Assembly (NCBI GenBank): GCA_002385415.1
Contig: DGDL01000062.1
Span: 12,166 to 18,854, forward strand
Direction of reading: 5' to 3'
DNA: 6,689 bases
Source: Clostridiales bacterium UBA3953
GTDB taxonomy: Bacteria; Bacillota; Clostridia; Oscillospirales; CAG-272
A program made the translations under genes and the position numbers. The notes below the pieces were generated by a model. The model saw only the letters and a list, made by a program, of their open reading frames with translations, was not told the origin of the DNA and ran no database searches. Below are positions 1 through 5,385 of the stretch, piece after piece. Positions within the stretch are counted from its first letter, which is position 1, and every line of letters begins with the position of its first letter.

Positions 1-59
1 GGCAGACTGTAAATCTGTTGTCACAGACTTCGGTGGTTCGAATCCACCCGCTCCCACCA
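1..59 (+). tRNA. tRNA-Tyr (anticodon GUA), 5' end outside window
   Basis: This is the 3' part of a tyrosine tRNA that enters the window at its anticodon stem. The 5-bp anticodon stem pairs 2-6 with 14-18, and the loop at 7-13 carries anticodon GTA at 9-11. The long variable arm characteristic of bacterial class II tRNA-Tyr has stem GTC (20-22) and GAC (26-28). The T-stem GGTGG/CCACC (32-36, 44-48) encloses the loop TTCGAAT. The acceptor 3' strand is followed by discriminator A56 and an encoded CCA at 57-59. The acceptor 5' strand and D-arm lie to the left of the window. A terminator follows at once, so this is the last gene of its transcript. Confidence 0.95.
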
Positions 60-61
60 GG

Positions 62-102
62 AAAGCCTGGCAGCTAAAAATAGCTTGCCAGGCTTTATTT
101 TT
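62..102 (+). terminator. Rho-independent terminator after tRNA-Tyr
   Basis: An 11-bp perfect stem pairs 62-72 with 86-96 (AAAGCCTGGCA / TGCCAGGCTTT). It is extended inward by GCTA/TAGC (73-76, 81-84) with one bulged T and an AAAA loop. The T-rich run TTTATTTTT ends it. It begins 3 bases after the tRNA CCA and closes the tRNA transcript. Confidence 0.92.
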
Positions 103-255
103 GCTTGTTTAAAATAGTAAACACAAGGATACGCAAACCTTGATTTTTGGACATGTTTAGGTGGTTTTTGACTATAAAAGTGGGAACCGTCACGGCAATC
201 AACTCGAAGCGGCGGCTTACCCGTCGGCAATACATGCTCACTTATTAGCTAAAAC
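103..255. other. Intergenic stretch with no recognised gene
   Basis: This stretch lies between the tRNA terminator and the terminator of the minus-strand gene. Reading frames crossing it have no start with a ribosome-binding site and no family motif. The only structure noted is a weak 5-bp hairpin CAAGG/CCTTG (124-128, 138-142) followed by ATTTTT. It could act as a minor extra terminator, but its short stem makes that doubtful. Confidence 0.5.
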
Positions 256-294
256 AAAAAGCGGTTTGCCATATATGCCGGGCAAACCGCTTTT
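252..294 (-). terminator. Rho-independent terminator of the FTR-like gene (bidirectional shape)
   Basis: A 10-bp perfect GC-rich stem, GCGGTTTGCC (261-270) with GGCAAACCGC (281-290), closes a 10-base loop and is extended by A/T pairs (257-260, 291-294). Read on the minus strand it is followed by a T-rich tract (complement of 252-260). It starts 8 bases after the stop codon of the minus-strand gene, so it most likely ends that transcript. The flanking A and T runs would also let it stop plus-strand readthrough. Confidence 0.9.
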
Positions 295-302
295 CACATG
301 TA

Positions 303-500
303 CTATTTTTCCTTATAAAACAACATACAGTGGCAATACCCTTCAAAATCCGGGTCGGCTATCTGCTCGCGGAACTCCTTGCACTTGCACTTGTTGTCTT
401 CGGTCTTTTCGCGCCGGCAGGGACAGTAGCCGCCGTTGCGCTTCAGCCCCTCGAGTATTGCCTTGACGAGTTCCTTATCTTCATTCAAACGTACGTTCAT
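303..500 (-). CDS. Ferredoxin:thioredoxin reductase catalytic-subunit-like protein (short form)
   Basis: This 65-residue soluble protein contains the three cysteine pairs of the ferredoxin:thioredoxin reductase catalytic (beta) chain: CPC at 26-28, CKC at 38-40 and CHC at 56-58, the last within CHCMLF as in plant FTR. In the plant/cyanobacterial enzyme four of these Cys hold a [4Fe-4S] cluster and two form the active disulfide that passes electrons from ferredoxin to thioredoxin. Here the spacing is 9 then 15 residues between pairs, against about 16 then 8 in plant FTR, with the same overall span. A redox role is likely, but the partner is unknown: no thioredoxin, ferredoxin or variable-subunit gene is near. 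The start is well supported by AGGGGG 8 bases upstream of ATG (complement of 509-514). The gene appears to be a single-gene unit with its own promoter and terminator. Confidence 0.85.
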   Translation of the reverse strand: MNVRLNEDKELVKAILEGLKRNGGYCPCRREKTEDNKCKCKEFREQIADPDFEGYCHCMLFYKEK

Positions 501-522
501 GTACCTATCCCCCTGAATTTAT

Positions 523-553
523 ATTATACCGCTTGGGCAAAAACGGTTAACAA
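523..553 (-). promoter_or_regulatory. Probable sigma-A promoter of the FTR-like gene
   Basis: On the minus strand a perfect -10 TATAAT (complement of 523-528) lies about 23 bases before the start codon. The -35 is poor: GTTAAC at 17-base spacing (complement of 546-551) or TTGTTA at 19-base spacing (complement of 548-553). A transcription start near 516 gives a leader of roughly 16 bases holding the AGGGGG ribosome-binding site. Confidence 0.55.
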
Positions 554-701
554 TCCGGCAAAGCAGCCTTGACGCCCCTTCCAAGCATGCTTATGCTGCA
601 GATCCATTATAAGCGAAAAATGTGAATCGAGTTGAAACGCCCGGTATTATTTAATTGAACATGGCAAATTGCGGTTTATCCACTTGTTAACAATTAAACG
701 G

Positions 702-731
702 TTGAAAAACTGCCCGAAAATGTGATATTAT
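702..731 (+). promoter_or_regulatory. Extended -10 promoter placing the transcript start at the amidohydrolase ATG
   Basis: The -35 TTGAAA (702-707) is followed, after 18 bases, by -10 TATTAT (726-731). TG at 723-724 one base before it makes an extended -10. A start 7-9 bases after the -10 falls at about 738-740, on or next to the ATG at 740. This rules out the in-frame GTG at 722 as a start codon, since it lies inside the promoter, and suggests a leaderless mRNA. Confidence 0.55.
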
Positions 732-739
732 TTTGTATT

Positions 740-1555
740 ATGAATAAAATTATAGATGCACATGTTCACACATACCCTGAGTCGGTTGCCGAAAAGGCGG
801 CAAAAAATCTGGGCGAGTTTTACAATGTCACCGTTCAATGCAGCGGAACCTATGACGACCTTAAACGCCAGGCGGTGGAGACACAGACCGTCGGTTTCTT
901 TTTGCTCGCCGTCGCGACAGCTCCGCGGCAGGTCGTAAAGCTTAACACCAAAACCGCCGAACTTGTAAAGCTATCGCGCGCACAGGGCTTTGAAACGATA
1001 GGTTTCGGAGGAATGCATCAGGATTACGCGGAAGTCAGAAGCGAGGTCGCGCGCTGTGAGACGCTCGGGCTCGCGGGCATAAAAATCCATCCCGACATTC
1101 AGCAAGTCGATATTGACGACCCGCGCCTTTTCCCATTGTATGACGAGCTGCAGTCGCGTGGCATGAAACTGTATCTGCACATGGGCGACGAGCGGCCACA
1201 GTACCGCTATTCGCGCCCGTCGCGGCTGGCAAAAGTGCTCGACATGTTCCCGGGACTTGTGGTAATAGCAGCGCATTTCGGCGGCTACAGAGCCTGGGAC
1301 GAGGCAAAAGAGTATCTTTGGGGCAGGGAAAACGTGTGGTATGACGCCTCAAGCACATTTTGGGACGTGGACACCAAAAAAGCCACAGAATTTGTCCGCG
1401 GCTGTGGCGTGGAAAACGTCTTATACGGCTCCGATTACCCTGTCATTCGGCTGGAGGACCATCTCGCGCTGTTTATGAAGCTTGATTTGACCGAAGACGA
1501 GCGCAAAGCTATTCTTTATGAAAACGCCAAGCGTTTTATGGCGCTTTGCCGTTAA
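740..1555 (+). CDS. Amidohydrolase-2-family (TIM-barrel) metal-dependent hydrolase
   Basis: This 271-residue cytosolic hydrolase belongs to the amidohydrolase superfamily (amidohydrolase_2, PF04909-like). Ligands appear in the expected order: HVH at 8-10 after strand 1 (IIDAHVH), Lys115 and His117 in GIKIHP, His147 in LHMGD, His179 in AAHFGG, and the general-base Asp232 in YGSDYP. A C-terminal ENAKRF (261-266) matches the family's usual ending. Members hydrolyse or decarboxylate varied small molecules (relatives include ACMSD-type decarboxylases and lactonases), so the substrate cannot be named. The ATG at 740 is chosen because residue 1 falls just before the first beta strand; an in-frame GTG at 722 lies within the promoter. 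No Shine-Dalgarno sequence precedes either start. The gene stands alone, divergent from the FTR-like gene, and a separate promoter starts the next operon. Confidence 0.88.
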   Translation: MNKIIDAHVHTYPESVAEKAAKNLGEFYNVTVQCSGTYDDLKRQAVETQTVGFFLLAVATAPRQVVKLNTKTAELVKLSRAQGFETIGFGGMHQDYAEVRSEVARCETLGLAGIKIHPDIQQVDIDDPRLFPLYDELQSRGMKLYLHMGDERPQYRYSRPSRLAKVLDMFPGLVVIAAHFGGYRAWDEAKEYLWGRENVWYDASSTFWDVDTKKATEFVRGCGVENVLYGSDYPVIRLEDHLALFMKLDLTEDERKAILYENAKRFMALCR

Positions 1556-1576
1556 AATATCAGAAAAATCAACCAT

Positions 1577-1592
1577 AATATGCCATATTTTT
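1577..1592 (+). terminator. Weak A/T-rich hairpin after the amidohydrolase gene
   Basis: AATAT (1577-1581) pairs with ATATT (1585-1589) around GCC and is followed by TTT. It starts 22 bases after the stop codon. The stem is short and A/T-only, so it is at best a weak terminator. No better hairpin is visible before the next promoter, and some readthrough into the pyrophosphatase operon is possible. Confidence 0.3.
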
Positions 1593-1634
1593 ATATAGCC
1601 CCAACACATCATAGCTACAACAATATTAGGCATA

Positions 1635-1663
1635 TTGACAAAGATTATGGTGAGTGTTATAAT
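1635..1663 (+). promoter_or_regulatory. Perfect-consensus sigma-A promoter of the pyrophosphatase operon
   Basis: TTGACA (1635-1640) and TATAAT (1658-1663) are separated by exactly 17 bases, so both hexamers and the spacing match the housekeeping consensus. The predicted start is near 1670, about 197 bases before the pyrophosphatase ATG. Such a strong core promoter, followed by a long leader and only a weak ribosome-binding site, suggests control after initiation. I see no obvious operator palindrome over the hexamers. Confidence 0.88.
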
Positions 1664-1669
1664 GTGATT

Positions 1670-1866
1670 GATTTCGCGATTGGGCCGTGCAGGAAAATCC
1701 ACGTTTGCAGTACGGTATGGCCCGCATCCGCGCGGGAGGAACGGAGCGGGGGAGCGAAAAACAAAATAAACTGTATGCCGGAACGCAACAGTACCGAAGC
1801 ATAACGCGGATATAACGGCACGGTACATAATCGCATAATTTCACACGGTGTAACCGAGAAAGCGAT
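1670..1866 (+). promoter_or_regulatory. Long structured 5' leader of the pyrophosphatase operon; possible cis-regulatory RNA
   Basis: This leader of about 197 nt is not recognised as any known riboswitch class, but it is rich in pairing. Visible stems are: GGGCC (1682-1686) with GGCCC (1719-1723); CCCGC (1721-1725) with GCGGG (1732-1736); a 7-bp long-range stem ATCCGCG (1726-1732) with CGCGGAT (1805-1811); an 8-bp hairpin TATGC+CGG (1774-1781) with CCG-AA-GCATA (1794-1803); and CGGT/ACCG (1846-1849, 1853-1856) just before the start codon. Several are mutually exclusive. CCGTGC (1685-1690) can pair with GTACGG (1709-1714, one G-U) or GCACGG (1818-1823), and GTACCG (1791-1796) can leave its hairpin to pair with CGGTAC (1821-1826). 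The segment 1734-1755 is a purine-rich run. Calling it regulatory is inference. Confidence 0.5.
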
Positions 1867-3963
1867 ATGGCCATGGAACTGAACTTGTCCGTTATATATG
1901 CGTTTTCGTTTTTGACTACGGCGATTTCATTCCTTTTTGCCACGTATCTTTTTTTCTGGGTAAAAAAGCAAAAAGCCACGAATGAAACTATAATCAGAAT
2001 CTCTGATTATATCAAGTCCGGCGCAAACACCTTTATTCGCAAGGAGTATACGCTGCTCGCAATATTTGCGGGATGCGTGGCTCTCCTTATTTTTGTGTTT
2101 TTACCCAGCCCTGTTTGGATGGGAAGTCCGCTGCGCAACCTCGAAATGGCATTGGCCTATATCTGCGGCACGATAATATCGGCGCTTGCCGGTAAGATAG
2201 GTATTGTCGTAGCGACCTCCGCAAACTCGCGAACGGCAGAAGCCGCACGCGAAGGGATAAAGCCCGCGTTTTTAGTCGGGTTCCGCGGCGGCGCGGTGAT
2301 GGGCCTCGCCGTCGTCGGTTGCAGTCTGCTGGGCGTCACTGCGGTGCTCGCGTTGATAGGCGACTCGACGGTGCTTTTGGGCTTTTCGTTCGGCGCAAGC
2401 TCGCTTGCCCTGTTTGCAAAGGCCGGCGGCGGCATATTCACCAAAACCGCCGACGTGTCGGCCGACCTTGTGGGCAAAGTCGAGCTTGGCATACCCGAGG
2501 ACGACCCGCGCAACCCGGCAGTCATCGCCGACAATGTAGGGGACAATGTCGGTGACGTGGCCGGCATGGGCGCCGACTTGCTCGACTCCAACGTCGCCTC
2601 GATGGCAGCGGCGCTTGTTATTGCGGAATCGCTCGACAGCGCAACCGGCAGCGCAAACGTGATGATGGTATTTACCTATGCGGCGCTCGGACTTCTTGCG
2701 TCGGTAATAGGCATCGCTTCCGCGCGCATCGGCAAAAAGGGTAACCCCACCCGTGCGCTCAACACCTCCGCTTATATTACATCAGCAATATATCTGGTTT
2801 TGACCGCGGCCGCTACCGCGCTGATCAAGGGATTCTCTTGGCGCATTTGGGGAGCAGCTGCGGTTGGTCTTGCCGTCGGCGTCATCATCGGCATAACGAC
2901 AAACTATTTCACCGACGATACAAAGCCTATTGTTCAAAAGGTCGCTCGCGCGTCGAATACCGGCCCTGCCTTTACGATACTGTCGGGCATTTCATACGGT
3001 TTTATTTCCGCCATGCCCGCTATGGTCGGCATAGCGATATCTGCGCTTGCCGCATATAACCTTTGCGCCCCGATGGGCGAAGGCTATGCGATGTTCGGCA
3101 TATCAATGGCGGCGGTCGGAATGCTCTCGATTGTGGGCATGATAATCGCAAACGACGCTTACGGCCCCATAGTGGACAATGCACGCGGCCTTGCCGAGAT
3201 GGGCGGGTTTGACGAGGAGACCATTCGCATCGCCGACGAACTTGACAGCGCCGGAAACACTGTTAAAGCCGTCACAAAAGGATTTGCTATCGGTGCGGCA
3301 GGTCTTACCGTCATTTCGCTGCTCGGTGCATATATGGCAGAGGTCAACCAGGCTCTCGCAGAAGCGGGAAAGCCTCTCCTTGCCGGTTTCGACGTCATGG
3401 ACCCGACAGTATTTTTCGGCATACTCGTCGGTGCCTCCGTCCCTGCGGTGTTCTCCGCAATGCTTATCCTCGGCGTCGACCGCAACGCGCAAAGGATGGT
3501 TGCCGAAATCCGGCGCCAGTTCAATGAAATTGTCGGCCTGCGCGAAGGTAAACCCGGCGTTGTGCCCGAATATGACAAATGCATTGATTTGGCAACGACC
3601 GGAGCGCTTCGCGAGCTGATTCCCGCCGGACTTATGGCGATTATAGTTACGATTGTAGTCGGATTTGTCGGCGGAGTCAGCGCAATCGGAGGCTTTTTGC
3701 TCGGCAATATAATCAGCGGACTGCTTATTGCACAGTTTATGTCTAACTCCGGCGGCCTTTGGGACAACTCGAAAAAGTATATTGAATCGGGTGAAGAAGG
3801 CGGCAAAGGTTCAGATGCGCATAAAGCCGCCGTTGTGGGCGATACTGTGGGCGATCCGTTCAAGGACACCGCCGGCCCGTCTATAAACACGCAAATCACA
3901 GTTGTTTCGCTTGTTGCGTCCCTTATGTCAGGCTTATTTGCCGTTTTCTCACTTTTCGGCTGA
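1867..3963 (+). CDS. hppA: Ion-translocating membrane pyrophosphatase, predicted K+-independent H+ pump
   Basis: This 698-residue polytopic membrane protein couples hydrolysis of PPi to two Pi with cation export. Catalytic motifs are intact: GGGIFTKTADVSADLVGK (187-204), GIPEDDPRNPAVIADNVGDNVGD (208-230, spanning the Mg-PPi-binding Asp residues), NDAYGPIVDNARG (429-441) and VVGDTVGDPFKDT (656-668). GNTVKAVTKG (463-472) carries Lys467 and Thr470, the pair that in characterised enzymes marks K+-independent H+-PPases; K+-dependent ones have Ala and Gly/Ala. About 16 hydrophobic segments span the chain, the family norm. Odd points are Lys185, Asp240, Ala244 and Thr678 at ion-gate positions (see findings). 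The start is uncertain: ATGs lie at 1867 and 1873, and the upstream GAGAAAG is a weak ribosome-binding site about 4 or 10 bases away, which slightly favours the second. It is the first gene of the operon, 16 bases before the decarboxylase beta subunit. Confidence 0.96.
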   Translation: MAMELNLSVIYAFSFLTTAISFLFATYLFFWVKKQKATNETIIRISDYIKSGANTFIRKEYTLLAIFAGCVALLIFVFLPSPVWMGSPLRNLEMALAYICGTIISALAGKIGIVVATSANSRTAEAAREGIKPAFLVGFRGGAVMGLAVVGCSLLGVTAVLALIGDSTVLLGFSFGASSLALFAKAGGGIFTKTADVSADLVGKVELGIPEDDPRNPAVIADNVGDNVGDVAGMGADLLDSNVASMAAALVIAESLDSATGSANVMMVFTYAALGLLASVIGIASARIGKKGNPTRALNTSAYITSAIYLVLTAAATALIKGFSWRIWGAAAVGLAVGVIIGITTNYFTDDTKPIVQKVARASNTGPAFTILSGISYGFISAMPAMVGIAISALAAYNLCAPMGEGYAMFGISMAAVGMLSIVGMIIANDAYGPIVDNARGLAEMGGFDEETIRIADELDSAGNTVKAVTKGFAIGAAGLTVISLLGAYMAEVNQALAEAGKPLLAGFDVMDPTVFFGILVGASVPAVFSAMLILGVDRNAQRMVAEIRRQFNEIVGLREGKPGVVPEYDKCIDLATTGALRELIPAGLMAIIVTIVVGFVGGVSAIGGFLLGNIISGLLIAQFMSNSGGLWDNSKKYIESGEEGGKGSDAHKAAVVGDTVGDPFKDTAGPSINTQITVVSLVASLMSGLFAVFSLFG

Positions 3964-3979
3964 TCGGAGTTTAAATTAA

Positions 3980-5104
3980 ATGGAAGTTTTATATCGCAAT
4001 CTATTGAATCTTCAGTGGCAGCATGTTGTAATGTGGGGCATCGGAGCCCTGCTTATCTATCTTGCAATAAAAAAAGACATGGAGCCTTCGCTGCTTTTGC
4101 CGATAGGTTTTGGCGCCATAATAGCAAACCTGCCTATGTCAGGAGCGGTAGACCAGCTTATCGGGGAAGCGCTCGAACGCGGCCCGCTCAGCACGCTTTA
4201 TAATGCCGGAATTGCAAACGAGCTGTTTCCGCTCATACTGTTTATCGGCATAGGCGCGATGATAGATTTCGGCCCGATACTTTCCAACCCGAAACTGATG
4301 ATATTCGGCGCGATGGCACAGTTCGGCATATTCTTCACGCTGTGCACCGCCTCCATGTTCTTTGACATCAAGGATGCGGCGTCCATTGCTATAATCGGCG
4401 CCGCCGACGGTCCGACCTCGATTGTCGTCGCGCAAAAGCTCGGCTCGAAATATCTCGGCGCGATAATGGTCGCTGCCTATTCTTACATGGCACTTGTACC
4501 TATTATCCAGCCCCCGGTTATAAAGCTATTGACGACGAAAAAAGAGCGCCTTATCAAGATGCCCTACCAGCCGGCCGAGGTATCAAAAGCGACGCGCATA
4601 CTTTTCCCGATAATTATCACCGTTATCACAGGGCTTATTGCGCCGCAATCGGTCGCACTTGTCGGTTTTTTGATGTTCGGCAACCTCATCCGCGAGTGCG
4701 GAGTGCTCGACTCGCTGTCCGAGACCGCACAGAGAGTGCTTGCCAACCTGGTTACGCTGCTTTTGGGCATCACAATCGCCTCGCAGATGCAGGCAGAGCA
4801 GTTTTTGAAGCTCGAAACATTACTTATACTTTTTCTCGGACTTGTCGCTTTCATATTCGACACGGCGGGCGGCGTGCTTTTTGCAAAAATATTGAACCTT
4901 TTCCTCAAAGAGAAAATCAACCCGATGATAGGCGCAGCCGGTATCTCGGCATTTCCGATGTCGGGCCGTGTGGTTCATAAGATGGGCCTGCAAGAAGATA
5001 ACCAAAACTTCCTGCTCATGCACTCCATCGGCGTAAACGTATCCGGCCAAATAGCGTCGGTCATAGCGGGCGGTCTCGTGCTTAACTTTTTCATGGGGGT
5101 ATAG
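3980..5104 (+). CDS. Na+-pumping carboxybiotin decarboxylase, beta subunit (OadB/MmdB/GcdB family)
   Basis: This 374-residue multi-span membrane protein is the ion-transporting subunit of the oxaloacetate/methylmalonyl-CoA/glutaconyl-CoA decarboxylase family. In that family it decarboxylates carboxybiotin and exports Na+. Hallmarks are GAADGPTS (140-147) with Asp143, equivalent to essential Asp203 of Klebsiella OadB; SYMALVPIIQPP (168-179); TTKKER (185-190); GNLIRECGV (234-242); the NPMIGAAGISAFPMSGRV block (314-331); and LLMHSIGVNVSGQIAS (345-360) with Asn353 and Gly356 in the conserved C-terminal signature. The length is within the family range, and hydrophobic segments run from about residue 20. 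Which acid is decarboxylated is set by the alpha subunit, which is absent from the window, so no specific symbol is given. GGAG at 3966-3969, 10 bases before ATG, supports the start. It is co-transcribed with the pyrophosphatase upstream and the small subunit 5 bases downstream. Confidence 0.93.
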   Translation: MEVLYRNLLNLQWQHVVMWGIGALLIYLAIKKDMEPSLLLPIGFGAIIANLPMSGAVDQLIGEALERGPLSTLYNAGIANELFPLILFIGIGAMIDFGPILSNPKLMIFGAMAQFGIFFTLCTASMFFDIKDAASIAIIGAADGPTSIVVAQKLGSKYLGAIMVAAYSYMALVPIIQPPVIKLLTTKKERLIKMPYQPAEVSKATRILFPIIITVITGLIAPQSVALVGFLMFGNLIRECGVLDSLSETAQRVLANLVTLLLGITIASQMQAEQFLKLETLLILFLGLVAFIFDTAGGVLFAKILNLFLKEKINPMIGAAGISAFPMSGRVVHKMGLQEDNQNFLLMHSIGVNVSGQIASVIAGGLVLNFFMGV

Positions 5105-5109
5105 TGGCC

Positions 5110-5244
5110 ATGAATTTTAATCCAATGGCTTTTGTCGACAATCTCTACTATATGGGCCTCGGCATGCTGGGCATCGCAGCCGTTATATGCGTGATAATCG
5201 GCGTGACGATTCTCCTCAACAAAATCACAACAAAAAAAGAATGA
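5110..5244 (+). CDS. Minimal OadG/MmdD-like small membrane subunit of a Na+-pumping decarboxylase
   Basis: This 44-residue protein starts 5 bases after the beta-subunit stop. It has a short polar N-terminus, one hydrophobic helix at about 14-37 (from YYMGLGML to TILLN) and a seven-residue basic tail (KITTKKE, 38-44). This is the layout of gamma/delta subunits of the decarboxylase pumps (PF04277-like), which anchor and stabilise the beta subunit; the known beta-gamma core is a 3:3 complex. Family members are usually about 80 residues or longer, with a soluble C-terminal tail that contacts the alpha subunit and, in enterobacterial OadG, binds zinc. That tail is missing here, with no sign of a frameshift before the terminator. 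GGGGG at 5095-5099, inside the end of the beta gene and about 10 bases before ATG, can serve as ribosome-binding site. Position, size and topology support the call; sequence similarity alone would be weak. Confidence 0.75.
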   Translation: MNFNPMAFVDNLYYMGLGMLGIAAVICVIIGVTILLNKITTKKE

Positions 5245-5251
5245 AAGCAAT

Positions 5252-5286
5252 AAAAAGCCGCCGGCAAGCGCAGCCGGCGGCTTTTT
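5252..5286 (+). terminator. Rho-independent terminator of the pyrophosphatase/decarboxylase operon
   Basis: GCCGCCGGC (5257-5265) pairs perfectly with GCCGGCGGC (5273-5281) around a 7-base loop. It is flanked by AAAAA (5252-5256) and TTTTT (5282-5286), which extend the stem to 14 bp. It begins 7 bases after the small-subunit stop codon, ending the three-gene transcript. Confidence 0.95.
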
Positions 5287-5318
5287 GGCGCCTGCGGGCA
5301 CTTTTGAAGCATACCCGG

Positions 5319-5347
5319 AAAACATTTTACGCCTCGCGGAATATAAT
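5319..5347 (+). promoter_or_regulatory. Possible promoter of the duplicated-domain gene
   Basis: A perfect -10 TATAAT lies at 5342-5347, with only a poor -35 (AAAACA at 5319-5324, 17-base spacing). The expected start near 5354 gives a 5' leader of about 32 bases carrying the GAGG ribosome-binding site at 5374-5377. A strong terminator just upstream means the gene needs a promoter in this 100-base gap. The weak -35 hints that an activator or another sigma factor may be involved, but this is not shown. Confidence 0.4.
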
Positions 5348-5385
5348 GATTGTGACGGAATCTGTATAAGAGCGAGGTACATAAA

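Noticed and set aside
21..230. Minus-strand 69-codon frame ending in a DSNHRSL-like tail
   Set aside because: Its C-terminus is the reverse complement of the tRNA-Tyr T-arm and variable arm, a common artefact of annotation, and it crosses a strong terminator.
330..572. Plus-strand 80-codon frame with a hydrophobic, membrane-like translation
   Set aside because: It lies antisense to the FTR-like gene, whose codons produce Leu/Ala/Val-rich complements. It has no ribosome-binding site and no promoter, while the minus strand has both plus the family motifs.
722..739. GTG at 722 as the start of the amidohydrolase
   Set aside because: It falls between the -35 and -10 elements, adds six residues ahead of the conserved first strand, and has no ribosome-binding site.
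1775..1804. Nine-codon upstream frame (MPERNSTEA) in the pyrophosphatase leader
   Set aside because: The nearest purine-rich ribosome-binding-like run ends about 20 bases upstream, too far, and the frame coincides with a stable hairpin, so pairing explains the sequence better than coding.
1670..1866. Match of the leader to a known riboswitch (fluoride, c-di-AMP, c-di-GMP, cobalamin, ZTP, guanidine)
   Set aside because: None of the conserved core strings I remember for these classes is visible. I therefore describe it only as an unrecognised structured leader.
3159..3899. Long minus-strand frame of 246 codons inside the pyrophosphatase gene
   Set aside because: It is a shadow of the strongly supported plus-strand gene caused by its GC-rich third positions; its translation shows no family features.
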